The notes: generated by a model not told the origin, from the letters alone. DNA of 64,000 nucleotides from Lysobacter sp. FW306-1B-D06B (GCF_038446665.1 NZ_CP151802.1:1860001-1924000); one strand, 5' to 3'. Positions 28,916 through 48,972 are shown, counted from the stretch's first letter. Translations and numbers: made by a program.

Positions 28916-29078
28916 TATCGGCTCGCTGCCTTGGGCGCGGGCCGGAAGGCCGGCCGCCACGGGGCGGCCGTTGCCGTGTCAGCGGCATTTTTCAGTCAAA
29001 ACGTGATGTCGGGACACGTGATTTTCCCGGCGCGATGGGGAGCCTGAGGTCCAGGCGCTTGCACCCGGAGAGGAAGAA

Positions 29079-29507
29079 ATGGCTAAGAAAGTAGTCGGTT
29101 ACATCAAGTTGCAGGTCAAGGCCGGTCAGGCCAATCCGTCGCCGCCGGTGGGTCCGGCCCTCGGTCAGCGCGGCCTGAACATCATGGAGTTCTGCAAGGC
29201 CTTCAACGCCGCGACCTCCAAGCTCGAGCCGGGTCTGCCGACCCCGGTCATCATCACCGCGTACTCCGACCGTACGTTCACCTTCGTCACCAAGTCGACC
29301 CCGGCTTCGGTGCTGCTGAAGAAGGCTGCGGGCATCGCCTCCGGCTCCAAGCGCCCGAACACCGAGAAGGTGGGCAAGGTCACCCGCGCCCAGCTGGAAG
29401 CGATCGCCAAGCAGAAGGAAGCCGACCTGACGGCGGCCGACCTCGACGCGGCGGTGAAGACGATTGCGGGTTCGGCCCGCAGCATGGGTCTGGTGGTGGA
29501 GGGTTAA
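29079..29507 (+). CDS. rplK: 50S ribosomal protein L11
   Basis: A 142-residue protein of the GTPase-associated centre of the large subunit; it is needed for stringent-factor RelA activation and is the thiostrepton site. The N-terminus ([36 protein letters not shown]) is highly conserved, including the proline-rich antibiotic-contact region. The C-terminal rRNA-binding domain follows. It is cotranscribed with rplA, 4 nt downstream, and has a ribosome site GGAGAGGAA. Confidence 0.98.
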   Translation: MAKKVVGYIKLQVKAGQANPSPPVGPALGQRGLNIMEFCKAFNAATSKLEPGLPTPVIITAYSDRTFTFVTKSTPASVLLKKAAGIASGSKRPNTEKVGKVTRAQLEAIAKQKEADLTAADLDAAVKTIAGSARSMGLVVEG

Positions 29508-29511
29508 GAAC

Positions 29512-30210
29512 ATGGCAATGACCAAGCGCGAAAAGGCCATCAAGGCCGCTGTCGTCCCCGGCAAGACCTACGCCATCGACGAAGCCATCAAGATCATCAA
29601 GACCGCGACCAAGGCCAAGTTCGTCGAGTCCGTCGACGTGGCCGTGCGTCTCGGCGTGGATGCCAAGAAGTCCGACCAGCAGGTGCGCGGTTCGACCGTG
29701 CTTCCGGCCGGTACCGGCAAGTCGGTCCGCGTGGCCGTGTTCGCTCCGGCGGGCGCGAAGGCCGATGAGGCCCTGGCCGCTGGCGCCGAAGCCGTCGGCA
29801 TGGACGATCTGGCCGAAAAGATGATGGCCGGCGACCTGAACTACGACGTCGTCATCGCCACCCCGGACGCCATGCGCGTCGTCGGTAAGCTGGGTCAGGT
29901 TCTCGGTCCGCGTGGCCTGATGCCGAACCCGAAGGTCGGCACCGTTTCGCCGAACCCGGCCGAAGCCGTCAAGAACGCCAAGGGCGGCCAGGTGCGTTAC
30001 CGCACCGACAAGGCCGGCATCATCCACTGCACCATCGGCAAGGCCTCGTTCGAAGACGCTTCGCTGAAGGACAACCTGCACGCCCTGCTGCTTGACCTGA
30101 TCAAGGCCAAGCCGGCGACGGCCAAGGGCCAGTACCTGCAGAAGATTTCGATCAGCTCGACCATGGGCCCCGGCGTGACCGTGGACCAGGCTTCGCTGAC
30201 GCTGAAGTAA
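29512..30210 (+). CDS. rplA: 50S ribosomal protein L1
   Basis: A 232-residue L1-stalk protein that helps release deacylated tRNA and, in E. coli, represses the rplK-rplA mRNA. The start at 29512 ([11 protein letters not shown]) follows the rplK stop by 4 nt. The characteristic stretch [28 protein letters not shown] is present near residue 125. A hairpin (CCGACGGT/ACCGTCGG, 30222-30244) lies after the gene and before the L10 leader. Confidence 0.98.
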   Translation: MAMTKREKAIKAAVVPGKTYAIDEAIKIIKTATKAKFVESVDVAVRLGVDAKKSDQQVRGSTVLPAGTGKSVRVAVFAPAGAKADEALAAGAEAVGMDDLAEKMMAGDLNYDVVIATPDAMRVVGKLGQVLGPRGLMPNPKVGTVSPNPAEAVKNAKGGQVRYRTDKAGIIHCTIGKASFEDASLKDNLHALLLDLIKAKPATAKGQYLQKISISSTMGPGVTVDQASLTLK

Positions 30211-30547
30211 TTCGTTTCATGCCGACGGTGTGTCGAACCGTCGGTAGCAAGTTTTGAGGGCGTCGCCCCGGTCCCGATCGGGGCGGCAGCCGTCAAAGAC
30301 CGCAGGTGCGGTCAGCGCCTACCGGCGACGGGCAGGGATGCTCGACATGGCAAGGAATCGCCGTCGGTGGAAGCGGGGCTGCTTAATCCGGACCCCTCCG
30401 GGTCGGCCTGCGTAGATGGTGCCTTCTGGAAATTTTTCTGGAGTGGCCACCACCGGGATGTCTCAACATCCCCGGCGCCATGGATCCGGTGCCGCCCAGG
30501 ACCGCAAACGGCTGGAGCCGTGAGCGGAGTTCATTTGGAGGAGTGCA
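30211..30547 (+). promoter_or_regulatory. L10 leader region of the rplJ-rplL operon
   Basis: This 337-nt gene-free region carries the L10 leader that binds the L10-(L12)4 complex for feedback. The diagnostic parts are GTGG..GCTGCTTAATCCGGACCCC (about 30366-30395) and CCTGCGTAGATGGTG (30408-30422), which close against GGCAGGG (about 30331-30337). Two hairpins precede it: 30222-30244 after rplA, and CGCCCCG/CGGGGCG at 30264-30285. Another (GGGATGT/ACATCCC, about 30456-30473) follows. A strong ribosome site (TTTGGAGGAG) is just before rplJ. The leader call comes from recognised primary motifs; I have not folded it by computation. Confidence 0.8.
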
Positions 30548-31081
30548 ATGGCTCTCAATCTGTCCCAGAAGCAAGAAGTAGTCGCCGAACTGGCGGAAGT
30601 CGCTTCGAAGGCCCACTCCTTGGTTGCTGCCGAGTACGCAGGCACCACGGTCAGTCAGATGACCGCGATGCGCAAGAAGGCTCGCGAATCCGGCGTGTTC
30701 TTGAAGGTTGTCAAGAACACCCTGGCCGCGCGCGCCGTCGAAGGCACGGACTTCGAGTGCACGAAGGATGCACTGGTCGGTCCGCTGCTGTACGCGTTCT
30801 CGTCGGAAGACCCCGGTGCTGCCGGGCGTCTGATCAAGGAATTCGCCAAGACCAACGACAAGCTGCAGGCGAAGGTCGTGTCCATCGACGGCAAGCTCTA
30901 TCCGGGCTCGCACGTCGAAGTTCTCGCCTCGCTGCCGACCCGCGAACAGGCCCTGGCCATGCTGGCCCGCGTCCTGGCCGAGCCGGTCACCATGTTCGCC
31001 CGCGCCGTCAAGGCCGTGGCCGACAAGCAGGGTGGCGGCGAAGCAACCGCAGAAGCCGCAGCCGAGACCGAGACGGCTTGA
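30548..31081 (+). CDS. rplJ: 50S ribosomal protein L10
   Basis: A 177-residue stalk-base protein that carries the L7/L12 dimers and represses its own mRNA through the leader. The N-terminal region ([31 protein letters not shown]) and the [16 protein letters not shown] stretch are conserved. The C-terminal helix that binds L12 ([31 protein letters not shown]) is followed by an Ala/Glu-rich tail. rplL follows after 63 nt. Confidence 0.98.
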   Translation: MALNLSQKQEVVAELAEVASKAHSLVAAEYAGTTVSQMTAMRKKARESGVFLKVVKNTLAARAVEGTDFECTKDALVGPLLYAFSSEDPGAAGRLIKEFAKTNDKLQAKVVSIDGKLYPGSHVEVLASLPTREQALAMLARVLAEPVTMFARAVKAVADKQGGGEATAEAAAETETA

Positions 31082-31144
31082 TCGCCGCTTCGTTCACGCG
31101 ACTGAACACATTCGTAAGTTCAAAAATTTCCAGAGGTTAACAAC

Positions 31145-31516
31145 ATGTCCCTGTCCAACGAACAGATCATCGACGCCGTTGCCGGCATGACCATCAGCCA
31201 GGTTATGGACCTGGTCAAGGCGATCGAAGACAAGTTCGGCGTCACCGCCGCTGCTCCGGTTGCTGTTGCCGGTCCGGCCGTCGCCGCTGCCCCGGTCGAA
31301 GAGCAGACCGAGTTCAACGTCATCCTGAAGGCCGCCGGCGAGAAGAAGGTCGAGGTCATCAAGGCCGTCCGCGCCATCACCGGCCTGGGCCTGAAGGAAG
31401 CGAAGGACCTCGTCGAAGGTGCTCCGCAGACCGTCAAGGAAGCCGTGTCGAAGGAAGACTCCGAGAAGTTCAAGAAGGAACTCGAGGCCGCTGGCGCGAC
31501 CGTCGAGCTCAAGTAA
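31145..31516 (+). CDS. rplL: 50S ribosomal protein L7/L12
   Basis: A 123-residue acidic stalk protein that recruits translation factors and stimulates their GTPase activity. The N-terminal dimerisation domain ([29 protein letters not shown]), the Ala/Val/Pro-rich hinge (31250-31300) and the C-terminal factor-binding domain ([28 protein letters not shown]) are all recognisable. Four copies per L10 are usual. A hairpin attenuator candidate lies 57 nt after the stop. Confidence 0.98.
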   Translation: MSLSNEQIIDAVAGMTISQVMDLVKAIEDKFGVTAAAPVAVAGPAVAAAPVEEQTEFNVILKAAGEKKVEVIKAVRAITGLGLKEAKDLVEGAPQTVKEAVSKEDSEKFKKELEAAGATVELK

Positions 31517-31572
31517 GCAGCACCCGCGTCGCCTGCTCTTGACCGAGAGCGCAGTACCGGCGACCACCTGAA

Positions 31573-31600
31573 GGCTGGGGGCGAGAGCCCCCGGCCTTTG
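31573..31600 (+). terminator. Attenuator-like hairpin between rplL and rpoB
   Basis: GGCTGGGGGC (31573-31582) pairs with GCCCCCGGCC (31587-31596) around a GAGA loop and is followed by TTTG. It lies where E. coli has a partial terminator that sets RNA polymerase subunit synthesis below ribosomal-protein synthesis. The short T tract suggests partial read-through. Confidence 0.65.
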
Positions 31601-31736
31601 GCCGTTGTAGCAAGACCCCGGTTCGCGGCCACGGATCGGACGAAAACCCAACCGAGTTGGTAGTTGGAAGCAGCATTAGAGGGCGTGCGGGTGCCGGCAA
31701 TACCCGCGGCTTCCAACTGACAGTTCACTTCCCCAC

Positions 31737-31868
31737 GGGATTCGAGATTCGGGAGTCGAGATTCGCAAACTGAGCACGCACGGCGCCGCAACGGGCCGAA
31801 CCTGCATAGCCTCCGCCGGCCGACACGCCTGCGTACCACGCGAATCCCGAGTCCCGAATCCCGAATCC
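31737..31868. repeat. GGGATTCG-type long inverted repeat before rpoB
   Basis: A 30-nt left arm made of GGGATTCGAGATTCGGGA-type units (31737-31766) is repeated inverted as GCGAATCCC-GAGTCCC-GAATCCC units (31839-31868), with about 70 nt between the arms. It lies 32 nt before rpoB. Related elements are found before prs and ychF. The rest of 31600-31736 shows no gene. Confidence 0.8.
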
Positions 31869-31900
31869 CGGCATCAAGAAAACCCGAGGCGGCAGCTCAC

Positions 31901-36067
<4,167 letters not shown>

Positions 36068-36162
36068 CCGGTGGGCGGGAAACGCAGCGACTCGCGCGTT
36101 TCCCGTTTCATTGATTCAGCGAACTACAGCCCATCGACGAATTCCTCCGATTGGAGAAAGAC

Positions 36163-40386
<4,224 letters not shown>

Positions 40387-40394
40387 GGCGCGGG

Positions 40395-40423
40395 TTCCAT
40401 CGAAGTGCAATAGCCGGTACAAT
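40395..40423 (+). promoter_or_regulatory. Upstream promoter (P1) of the str operon
   Basis: TTCCAT (40395-40400) and TACAAT (40418-40423) are 17 nt apart. The -10 lies 58 nt before a conserved leader-peptide ATG; the matching -10 to ATG distance before rpsJ is 56 nt. The equivalence of the two regions supports this call more than the box quality does. Confidence 0.6.
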
Positions 40424-40434
40424 CCCGGCACTTT

Positions 40435-40560
40435 GGCGGCCCCACGTGGGGCCGCCCAGATCACGAAATGAGGTGCCAGGATGGCCCTCGTGTTCGGCCC
40501 AGGATGGGCGGGATCGCAGTGAAGCCCCGCGTCGTGGCCGCTCAGGTGGCCGAGCGGGGC
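40435..40560 (+). promoter_or_regulatory. Structured str-operon leader with conserved block
   Basis: A hairpin GGCGGCCCC-ACGT-GGGGCCGCC (40435-40456) is followed by CGAAATGAGGTGCCAGGATG and on (40464-40496). This block matches 45353-45384 before rpsJ at 29 of 33 aligned positions. A later helix GCCCCGC/GCGGGGC (40524-40530 with 40554-40560) resembles a terminator stem without a T tract. It is a candidate regulatory leader of unknown ligand. Confidence 0.6.
40481..40522 (+). CDS. Putative 13-residue leader peptide (MALVFGPGWAGSQ) before rpsL
   Basis: A short open frame beginning ATG at 40481 with GAGG seven bases upstream. It lies in the conserved block shared with the rpsJ leader, whose peptide also begins M-x-L-V-F. 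Conservation of the ribosome site, start codon and first codons suggests translation, but this is unproven; the block could instead be conserved as RNA. The stop codon at 40520-40522 lies just before the helix at 40524-40560. Confidence 0.4.
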   Translation: MALVFGPGWAGSQ

Positions 40561-40577
40561 ATCCGGTTTAGTCCGCG

Positions 40578-40607
40578 TTGACGGTGACGTCCGACGCGGG
40601 CTATACT
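40578..40607 (+). promoter_or_regulatory. Main sigma-70 promoter (P2) of the str operon
   Basis: TTGACG (40578-40583) and TATACT (40602-40607) are 18 nt apart, with a T-rich start region (TTTTTCG) just after. They lie about 90 nt before rpsL. This is the best canonical promoter in the window. Confidence 0.85.
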
Positions 40608-40695
40608 TTTTCGTCTCGGTGTGCCGGGTGTCCCTGCATGCCGTTTGGTTTTTTCCACGCAAAGGCCGATCCGGTCTTTCTTCAAAGAGTTCCAG

Positions 40696-41070
<375 letters not shown>

Positions 41071-41126
41071 TCCCGGTTGGTCGCTCCGGCGGCCCCGTAC
41101 AAGAATCACGAGAATAGGTACGCACC

Positions 41127-41594
41127 ATGTCGCGTAAAGGTTCCACCCCTCAGCGTTCGGTCCTGCCCGATCCCAAGCACGGCAGCGAGACGATCGCCCG
41201 TTTCATCAACATGGTCATGCAGAGCGGCAAGAAGTCGGTCGCCGAGAAGATCGTCTACGGCGCGATGGAAGTCATCGGCGAGAAGAACCCCAACGCCCTC
41301 GAGCTGGTCGAGAAGGCGCTGGGCAACGTGTCCCCGGCCGTCGAGGTGAAGTCCCGCCGCGTCGGTGGTGCCACGTACCAGGTGCCGGTCGAAGTGCGCG
41401 CCTCGCGCCGCATGGCGCTGGCGATGCGTTGGCTGATCGAATCGGCCCGCAAGCGTGGCGAAAACTCGATGCCGCGCAAGCTTGCGGCCGAGCTGATGGA
41501 CGCCTCGGAAAACCGTGGCGGCGCTATCAAGAAGCGCGAAGAAACCCACCGCATGGCGGAAGCGAACAAGGCGTTCGCCCACTACCGCTGGTGA
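41127..41594 (+). CDS. rpsG: 30S ribosomal protein S7
   Basis: A 155-residue head-assembly protein that binds the 3' major domain of 16S rRNA. The sequence is standard ([20 protein letters not shown], then [17 protein letters not shown] and the helical C-terminus [20 protein letters not shown]). In E. coli S7 is the translational repressor of the str operon, acting in the rpsL-rpsG gap. Here that gap is short (56 nt), while the larger rpsG-fusA gap carries the hairpins. Confidence 0.98.
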   Translation: MSRKGSTPQRSVLPDPKHGSETIARFINMVMQSGKKSVAEKIVYGAMEVIGEKNPNALELVEKALGNVSPAVEVKSRRVGGATYQVPVEVRASRRMALAMRWLIESARKRGENSMPRKLAAELMDASENRGGAIKKREETHRMAEANKAFAHYRW

Positions 41595-41605
41595 TCTGAG
41601 CGAGG

Positions 41606-41624
41606 CGCCCCCATATAGGGGGCG
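41606..41624 (+). promoter_or_regulatory. Hairpin in the rpsG-fusA intergenic region
   Basis: CGCCCCC (41606-41612) pairs with GGGGGCG (41618-41624) around ATATA. More GC-rich inverted segments follow up to about 41690. The gap is 147 nt, long for this operon. Possible roles are pausing, processing or S7-related control; none is proven. Confidence 0.45.
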
Positions 41625-41741
41625 TCAGCCCCGGCAGCCCGCTGAGCTGCCGCGGCGGCAAGACAGCCGCCATGCGAACCGGACGCCGGCCACGAGCCGG
41701 CATCTGGCCATCTGGAATTCGAAAACTTACGAGAGGGTCCC

Positions 41742-43862
<2,121 letters not shown>

Positions 43863-43876
43863 GCGTGACACCTCTG

Positions 43877-43900
43877 GCGAGGCCGGCTTGCCGGCCTCGC
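43877..43900 (+). other. Perfect hairpin between fusA and tuf copy 2
   Basis: GCGAGGCCGG (43877-43886) pairs with CCGGCCTCGC (43891-43900) around CTTG. No T tract follows at once, though an AT-rich stretch with ATTTTTAAAGAGAG precedes tuf. It may be an mRNA-processing or stability element. Confidence 0.45.
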
Positions 43901-43945
43901 GACAAGCAAGATCAACAAGCAATTCATTTTTAAAGAGAGAAAGCC

Positions 43946-45136
43946 ATGGCCAAGGGTAAGTTTGAGCGCACCAAGCCGCACGTGAACGTGGGCACGATCG
44001 GTCACGTCGACCACGGCAAGACGACGCTGACGGCGGCACTGACGAAGGTGGGTGCGGAGCGTTTCGGCGGCGAGTTCAAGGCGTACGACGCGATCGACGC
44101 GGCGCCGGAAGAGAAGGCGCGCGGCATCACGATCTCGACGGCGCACGTTGAGTACGAAAGCCCGAACCGTCACTACGCGCACGTGGACTGCCCGGGCCAC
44201 GCCGACTACGTGAAGAACATGATCACGGGTGCGGCGCAGATGGACGGTGCGATTCTGGTGTGCTCGGCCGCAGACGGCCCGATGCCGCAGACGCGCGAGC
44301 ACATCCTGCTGTCGCGCCAGGTGGGCGTGCCGTACATCGTCGTGTTCCTGAACAAGGCCGACATGGTGGACGACGCCGAGCTGCTGGAGCTGGTGGAGAT
44401 GGAAGTCCGCGAGCTGCTGACCAAGTACGAGTTCCCGGGCGACGACACCCCGATCATCAAGGGTTCGGCGCGTCTGGCGCTGGAAGGCGACCAGTCGGAA
44501 ATCGGCGTGCCGGCGATCCTGAAGCTGGTGGAAGCGCTGGACACGTTCATTCCGGAGCCGCAGCGTGACGTCGACAAGCCGTTCCTGATGCCGGTGGAAG
44601 ACGTGTTCTCGATCTCGGGCCGCGGCACCGTGGTGACCGGTCGTATCGAGCGCGGCATCATCAAGGTCGGCGACGAAATCGAAATCGTGGGTATCCGTCC
44701 GACGCAGAAGACGACGGTGACGGGCGTTGAAATGTTCCGCAAGCTGCTGGACCAGGGCCAGGCGGGCGACAACGCGGGCCTGCTGCTGCGCGGCACGAAG
44801 CGTGACGACGTGGAGCGTGGCCAGGTGCTGGCCAAGCCGGGTTCGATCACCCCGCACACGGAGTTCGAAGCCGAGGTGTACGTGCTGTCGAAGGACGAGG
44901 GCGGCCGCCACACGCCGTTCTTCAAGGGCTACCGCCCGCAGTTCTACTTCCGCACGACGGACATCACCGGCGCGGTGCAGCTGCCGGAAGGCGTCGAGAT
45001 GGTCATGCCGGGCGACAACATCAAGATGGTCGTGCAGCTGATCAACCCGGTGGCGATGGACGAAGGCCTGCGCTTCGCGATCCGCGAAGGCGGTCGTACG
45101 GTCGGCGCCGGCGTCGTGGCGAAGATCCTCAAGTAA
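43946..45136 (+). CDS. tuf: Elongation factor Tu (copy 2)
   Basis: A 396-residue protein identical to the copy at 26434-27624; the coding DNA also appears identical throughout. G1 GHVDHGKT is at residues 19-26. It closes the str operon, preceded by the ribosome site AAAGAGAG and followed by a perfect hairpin terminator. The sharp loss of similarity immediately outside the start and stop codons points to ongoing gene conversion between the two copies. Confidence 0.99.
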   Translation: MAKGKFERTKPHVNVGTIGHVDHGKTTLTAALTKVGAERFGGEFKAYDAIDAAPEEKARGITISTAHVEYESPNRHYAHVDCPGHADYVKNMITGAAQMDGAILVCSAADGPMPQTREHILLSRQVGVPYIVVFLNKADMVDDAELLELVEMEVRELLTKYEFPGDDTPIIKGSARLALEGDQSEIGVPAILKLVEALDTFIPEPQRDVDKPFLMPVEDVFSISGRGTVVTGRIERGIIKVGDEIEIVGIRPTQKTTVTGVEMFRKLLDQGQAGDNAGLLLRGTKRDDVERGQVLAKPGSITPHTEFEAEVYVLSKDEGGRHTPFFKGYRPQFYFRTTDITGAVQLPEGVEMVMPGDNIKMVVQLINPVAMDEGLRFAIREGGRTVGAGVVAKILK

Positions 45137-45144
45137 TGAACCGG

Positions 45145-45174
45145 GCCGTGGTCGCGTAAAGCGACCACGGCTTT
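45145..45174 (+). terminator. Terminator of the str operon
   Basis: A perfect 11-bp stem, GCCGTGGTCGC (45145-45155) with GCGACCACGGC (45161-45171), loop GTAAA, followed by TTTG. It starts 8 nt after the tuf stop and separates the str and S10 operons. Confidence 0.8.
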
Positions 45175-45283
45175 GCTGGTTCGTATCCCCGCCAGAGCGG
45201 GGCGACGACTGGCAAGTTCGGCGTCTCCAAGGTGGCGTCGAAACCAGCTGAACAGCGTTGCGCACTTCCGGTCCGCCGCCCGC

Positions 45284-45313
45284 TTGCAAGGGCTGTGGAT
45301 ATCCGGTTAGAAT
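45284..45313 (+). promoter_or_regulatory. Promoter of the S10 operon
   Basis: TTGCAA (45284-45289) and TAGAAT (45308-45313) are 18 nt apart. They lie 313 nt before rpsJ. The segment CCGGTTAGAAT matches CCGGTACAAT of the str P1 promoter, and both precede the same kind of leader. Confidence 0.7.
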
Positions 45314-45324
45314 GCTCGACCACT

Positions 45325-45384
45325 GCGGCGTCTTTCGGGAAGCCGCAACCAGCGAAATGAGGTGCAGGATGCGCCTCGTATTCG
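45325..45384 (+). promoter_or_regulatory. S10 leader: hairpin and conserved block shared with the str leader
   Basis: A hairpin closed by GCGGC/GCCGC (45325-45329 with 45342-45346) is followed by CGAAATGAGGTGCAGGATG and on (45353-45384). This block matches the one before rpsL with three substitutions and one gap. The distances from -10 to hairpin and to ATG are also conserved. It is a candidate common regulatory element for the str and S10 operons. Confidence 0.65.
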
Positions 45385-45452
45385 CCAGACAGGGACATGT
45401 CGCACGGCGCGCTCCGTACGTTCTGGGCCTTCGGGCTTCCAAGGAACGCTAA
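45369..45452 (+). CDS. Putative 27-residue leader peptide before rpsJ
   Basis: An open frame from ATG 45369 (GAGG six bases upstream) to TAA 45450-45452. It begins MRLVFARQG and is Arg-rich overall (ARRAPYVLGLRASKER). It shares the M-x-L-V-F start and ribosome site with the short frame before rpsL, while the rest differs. It ends 31 nt before an intrinsic terminator, the layout of a translation-coupled attenuator. Translation is not proven. Confidence 0.45.
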   Translation: MRLVFARQGHVARRAPYVLGLRASKER

Positions 45453-45483
45453 ACGGGGCTCTTCGTGCGTTCTACTCCGTCTG

Positions 45484-45515
45484 GGCGGACCGGGAAACCG
45501 GCCCGCCTTGTTTTT
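45484..45515 (+). terminator. Intrinsic terminator / attenuator in the S10 leader
   Basis: GGCGG-A-CCGG (45484-45493) pairs with CCGG-C-CCGCC (45498-45507) around a GAAA tetraloop and is followed by TTGTTTTT. It stands between the S10 promoter and rpsJ, so S10 transcription must pass it. A further stem around CTCCGGGGC/GCCCCGGGG (about 45528-45556) follows. In E. coli the S10 leader is attenuated by L4; an equivalent here is plausible. Confidence 0.75.
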
Positions 45516-45625
45516 CAGGCAAGGAAGCTCCGGGGCGAGGGTGCAGCCCCGGGGTATTCGCGTTTTCCAGGGGTTCGGCACACCCAGAGGCCGGCCCGTC
45601 GCTCTTTTAACCAAGGAATTCCGTC

Positions 45626-45937
45626 ATGGCGGACCAAAAGATCCGAATCCGGCTGAAAGCGTACGATCATCGCCTGATCGACCGTTCGGCCAGCGAGATC
45701 GTCGAGACGGCGAAGCGTACCGGTGCCCAGGTCAAGGGCCCGATCCCGCTGCCGACCAAGATCGAGCGTTACACCATTCTCGTTTCGCCGCACGCCGACA
45801 AGGATGCGCGCGACCAGTACGAGACCCGCACGCACAAGCGCGTGCTCGACATCGTCGACCCCAACGACAAGACCGTGGACGCGCTGATGAAGCTCGAGCT
45901 CGCGGCGGGCGTTGACGTCCAGATCAAGCTGACCTGA
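45626..45937 (+). CDS. rpsJ: 30S ribosomal protein S10
   Basis: A 103-residue head protein; it is also NusE, which binds NusB and NusG in antitermination. The sequence is standard ([32 protein letters not shown], then the [13 protein letters not shown] loop). First gene of the S10 operon, after a ~310-nt structured leader. Confidence 0.98.
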   Translation: MADQKIRIRLKAYDHRLIDRSASEIVETAKRTGAQVKGPIPLPTKIERYTILVSPHADKDARDQYETRTHKRVLDIVDPNDKTVDALMKLELAAGVDVQIKLT

Positions 45938-45947
45938 GGCCGCCACC

Positions 45948-46601
45948 ATGACCGCGAAGAAGTATTCGTTGGGCATCGTCGGTCGCAAGGCCGGCATGAG
46001 CCGTTTCTTCACTGAAGACGGCAAGTCGGTTCCGGTGACCCTGATCGAGGCGACGCCGAACCGCATCACCCAGATCAAGACCTCGGACACCGACGGCTAC
46101 AGCGCCGTGCAGGTGACCGTGGGCGTGCGCCGCGCCGCGCTCGTCAACAAGCCGATTGCCGGTCACCTCGCCAAGGCGAAGGTCGAAGCCGGTCGCGGCC
46201 TGTGGGAGCTGCGCGTGGAAGCCGACCAGATCGGCGGCTTTGAAGTGGGCGGCGAAATCAAGGCCGACATCTTCAGCGCCGGCCAGCTGGTCGACGTCCA
46301 GGGCGTCACCAAGGGCAAGGGCTTCCAGGGCACGATCAAGCGCTGGAACTTCACGATGGGCGACGCGACGCACGGTAACTCGTTGTCGCACCGTTCGCCG
46401 GGCTCCATCGGCCAGCGCCAGACGCCGGGTCGTGTGTTCCCGGGCAAGAAGATGTCCGGTCACATGGGCGCAGAAACCCAGACCACGCAGCGCCTGGAAG
46501 TGGTGAAGGTCGACGCCGAGCGCGGCCTGATCGCCATCAAGGGTGCCGTGCCGGGTGCGCCGGGTGGCGACGTCATCGTGCGTCCCTCGAGCAAGGCATA
46601 A
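45948..46601 (+). CDS. rplC: 50S ribosomal protein L3
   Basis: A 217-residue early-assembly protein near the peptidyl-transferase centre. The long loop [20 protein letters not shown] carries Gln156, the residue corresponding to the one methylated by PrmB in E. coli. Slightly longer than the E. coli protein. It follows rpsJ by 10 nt. Confidence 0.98.
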   Translation: MTAKKYSLGIVGRKAGMSRFFTEDGKSVPVTLIEATPNRITQIKTSDTDGYSAVQVTVGVRRAALVNKPIAGHLAKAKVEAGRGLWELRVEADQIGGFEVGGEIKADIFSAGQLVDVQGVTKGKGFQGTIKRWNFTMGDATHGNSLSHRSPGSIGQRQTPGRVFPGKKMSGHMGAETQTTQRLEVVKVDAERGLIAIKGAVPGAPGGDVIVRPSSKA

Positions 46602-46613
46602 GGAGAGATGACG

Positions 46614-47219
46614 ATGGAACTCGCCATCACCAATAGCAGCAAGACGCTGTCGGTTTCCGACGCGATCTTCGGCCGCGAATTCAGCGAAGACCTGGTTCAC
46701 CAGGTGGTCGTTGCCTATCGCAACGCCGGTCGCGCCGGTACCAAGGCACAGAAGACCCGTTCGGAAGTCAACGGCACGACCAAGAAGTCGAAGAAGCAGA
46801 AGGGCGGCGGTGCGCGTCATGGCGCGCTGACGGCTCCGATCTTCGTCGGCGGCGGCGTGACCTTCGCGGCCAAGCCGCGCAGCTTCGCGCAGAAGGTCAA
46901 CCGCAAGATGTACCGCGCCGCGATGGCGGCGATCCTGTCGGAACTCAACCGCCAGGGCCGCATCATGGTCGTCGAGTCGTTCGATCTGGACGCCCCGAAG
47001 ACCGCCGGCCTGATCTCCAAGCTGAAGAGCCTGGAAGTCGGCAAGCGTCCGCTGATCGTCACCGAAGATGCCACCGAGAATCTGTACCTCTCGGCGCGCA
47101 ACCTGCCGTACGTCGAAGTGCGTGACGTCCAGGGCCTGGATCCGGTCTCCCTCGTGGGCGCCGACTCGGTCGTGGTCACCGCCGACGCGGTCAAGAAGAT
47201 CGAGGAGTGGCTGGCATGA
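46614..47219 (+). CDS. rplD: 50S ribosomal protein L4
   Basis: A 201-residue protein whose loop lines the exit tunnel; in E. coli it also represses the S10 operon by acting on the leader. ATG 46614 is chosen over ATG 46608 because the AGGAGAG site is then well spaced. The tunnel loop region [26 protein letters not shown] is conserved. Its stop overlaps the rplW start by 4 nt. Confidence 0.97.
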   Translation: MELAITNSSKTLSVSDAIFGREFSEDLVHQVVVAYRNAGRAGTKAQKTRSEVNGTTKKSKKQKGGGARHGALTAPIFVGGGVTFAAKPRSFAQKVNRKMYRAAMAAILSELNRQGRIMVVESFDLDAPKTAGLISKLKSLEVGKRPLIVTEDATENLYLSARNLPYVEVRDVQGLDPVSLVGADSVVVTADAVKKIEEWLA

Positions 47220-47512
47220 ACGAGGCCAAGCTCTACAACATCATCCGTGCGCCGCGCGTGTCCGAAAAGACCGCACGTCTGCAGGAAGTTTCCAACCAGT
47301 ACGTCTTCGAAGTCGCGACGGACGCTACCAAGGCCGACATCAAGGTCGCCGTGGAAAAGCTGTTCGAAGTGAAGGTCGAGGCGGTCAACGTCGTGAACGT
47401 CAAGGGCAAGAACAAGTCCTTCCGTTTCCGCGCTGGCAGCCGCGGCAGCTGGCGGAAGGCGTATGTGACGCTGGCCGAAGGCCAGTCGATCGACGTTATG
47501 GCCAAGGCCTGA
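47216..47512 (+). CDS. rplW: 50S ribosomal protein L23
   Basis: A 98-residue protein at the tunnel exit, the docking site for trigger factor and SRP. The start overlaps the rplD stop (ATGA). Conserved stretches are [37 protein letters not shown] and [16 protein letters not shown] [16 protein letters not shown]. Confidence 0.97.
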   Translation: MNEAKLYNIIRAPRVSEKTARLQEVSNQYVFEVATDATKADIKVAVEKLFEVKVEAVNVVNVKGKNKSFRFRAGSRGSWRKAYVTLAEGQSIDVMAKA

Positions 47513-47522
47513 GGAAAGACCC

Positions 47523-48350
47523 ATGGCATTGATGACTTTCAAGCCCACCTCCGCCGGCCGCCGCAGCGCGGTTCGCGTGGTGACCCCGGGCCTCCACAAG
47601 GGTGCGCCGCACGCGGCCCTCGTAGAGAAGCAGGGCAAGACCGGCGGTCGTAACCACCACGGCCGCATCACCACCCGTCACGTGGGTGGTGGTCACAAGC
47701 AGCACTACCGCATCATCGACTTCAAGCGCGACAAGGAAGGTATCCCCGCCCGCGTCGAGCGCATCGAGTACGACCCGAACCGCACCGCGCACATCGCGCT
47801 GCTGTGCTACGTCGACGGTGAGCGCCGTTACATCATCGCCCCGAAGGGCCTGAAGGACGGCGACCAGGTGATCGCGGGCCGCGACGCCCCGATCCGCGTG
47901 GGCAACACGCTGCCGCTGACCAACATCCCGGTCGGTTCGACGGTGCATTGCATCGAGATGAAGCCGGGCAAGGGCGCCCAGCTGGCCCGCGCCGCTGGCG
48001 CCGGCGTGCAGCTGATCGCTCGCGAGCAGGGCTACGCCACGCTGCGTCTTCGCTCCGGCGAAATGCGCAAGGTGCCGGCCGAGTGCCGCGCCACCATCGG
48101 CGAAGTCGGCAACGACGAGCACAACCTTGAGAAGCTCGGCAAGGCCGGCGCCAAGCGTTGGCGCGGTGTTCGCCCGACCGTCCGCGGTGCGGCCATGAAC
48201 CCGGTCGACCACCCGCACGGCGGTGGTGAGGCCAAGGCCGGCCAGGGTAACCCGCATCCGGTCACCCCGTGGGGTGTTCCGACCAAGGGTTACAAGACCC
48301 GCAAGAACAAGCGCACCCAGCAGTTCATCGTGCGCGATCGCAGGAGCTAA
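47523..48350 (+). CDS. rplB: 50S ribosomal protein L2
   Basis: A 275-residue, highly conserved protein needed for subunit joining and peptidyl transfer. The essential histidine lies in the [18 protein letters not shown] segment near residue 225-240. Basic termini ([12 protein letters not shown] at the start and [16 protein letters not shown] at the end) contact 23S rRNA. Confidence 0.99.
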   Translation: MALMTFKPTSAGRRSAVRVVTPGLHKGAPHAALVEKQGKTGGRNHHGRITTRHVGGGHKQHYRIIDFKRDKEGIPARVERIEYDPNRTAHIALLCYVDGERRYIIAPKGLKDGDQVIAGRDAPIRVGNTLPLTNIPVGSTVHCIEMKPGKGAQLARAAGAGVQLIAREQGYATLRLRSGEMRKVPAECRATIGEVGNDEHNLEKLGKAGAKRWRGVRPTVRGAAMNPVDHPHGGGEAKAGQGNPHPVTPWGVPTKGYKTRKNKRTQQFIVRDRRS

Positions 48351-48356
48351 TCGGCC

Positions 48357-48626
48357 ATGGCACGTTCACTGAAGAAAGGCCCGTTCGTCGACCACCACCT
48401 GATGAAGAAGGTGGAGACCGCGGGTAACAACAAGAAGCCGATCAAGACCTGGTCGCGTCGCTCGATGGTGCTGCCGGAAATGGTGGGCTTCACGCTCGCC
48501 ATCCACAACGGCAAGAACCACATCCCGGTGCTGGTCAACGAGAACATGGTTGGCCACAAGCTTGGCGAATTCGCCCTGACCCGTACGTTCAAGGGTCATG
48601 GCGGCGACAAGAAGTCGGGCAAGTAA
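48357..48626 (+). CDS. rpsS: 30S ribosomal protein S19
   Basis: An 89-residue head protein near the A-site finger bridge. The sequence is typical: [19 protein letters not shown], then [22 protein letters not shown] and [21 protein letters not shown]. It is 6 nt after rplB. Confidence 0.98.
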   Translation: MARSLKKGPFVDHHLMKKVETAGNNKKPIKTWSRRSMVLPEMVGFTLAIHNGKNHIPVLVNENMVGHKLGEFALTRTFKGHGGDKKSGK

Positions 48627-48636
48627 GGAGATGACC

Positions 48637-48972
48637 ATGGAAGCGAAAGCCATCCTGCGCACCGCGCGCATCTCCCCGCAGAAGGCCCGCCTGGTCGCTG
48701 ACCAGGTGCGTGGTCTGTCGGCCGAGCGCGCCGTCAACCTGCTGAAGTTCTCGGACAAGAAGGCCGCCCACCTGATCAAGAAGGTGGTCGAGTCCGCTAT
48801 TGCCAACGCCGAGAACAACCAGGGCGCCGACATCGACGAGCTCAAGGTCACGACCATCATGGTGGACGAGGGTCCCGCACTGAAGCGCTTCATGGCGCGT
48901 GCGAAGGGCCGCGGCACCCGCATCCTCAAGCGCACCAGCCACATCACTGTGGTTGTGGGCGCGGGCAAGTAA
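48637..48972 (+). CDS. rplV: 50S ribosomal protein L22
   Basis: A 111-residue protein whose beta-hairpin lines the exit tunnel at the macrolide-sensitive constriction ([22 protein letters not shown]). ATG 48637 is preferred over ATG 48631 because AAGGAG is then 7 nt away and [20 protein letters not shown] is the family start. Confidence 0.96.
   Translation: MEAKAILRTARISPQKARLVADQVRGLSAERAVNLLKFSDKKAAHLIKKVVESAIANAENNQGADIDELKVTTIMVDEGPALKRFMARAKGRGTRILKRTSHITVVVGAGK

Noticed and set aside
45258..45452. A 64-codon frame before rpsJ beginning upstream of the S10 promoter
   Set aside because: Its first two-thirds lie before the promoter and have no ribosome site; only the final part from 45369 is kept, as a putative leader peptide.
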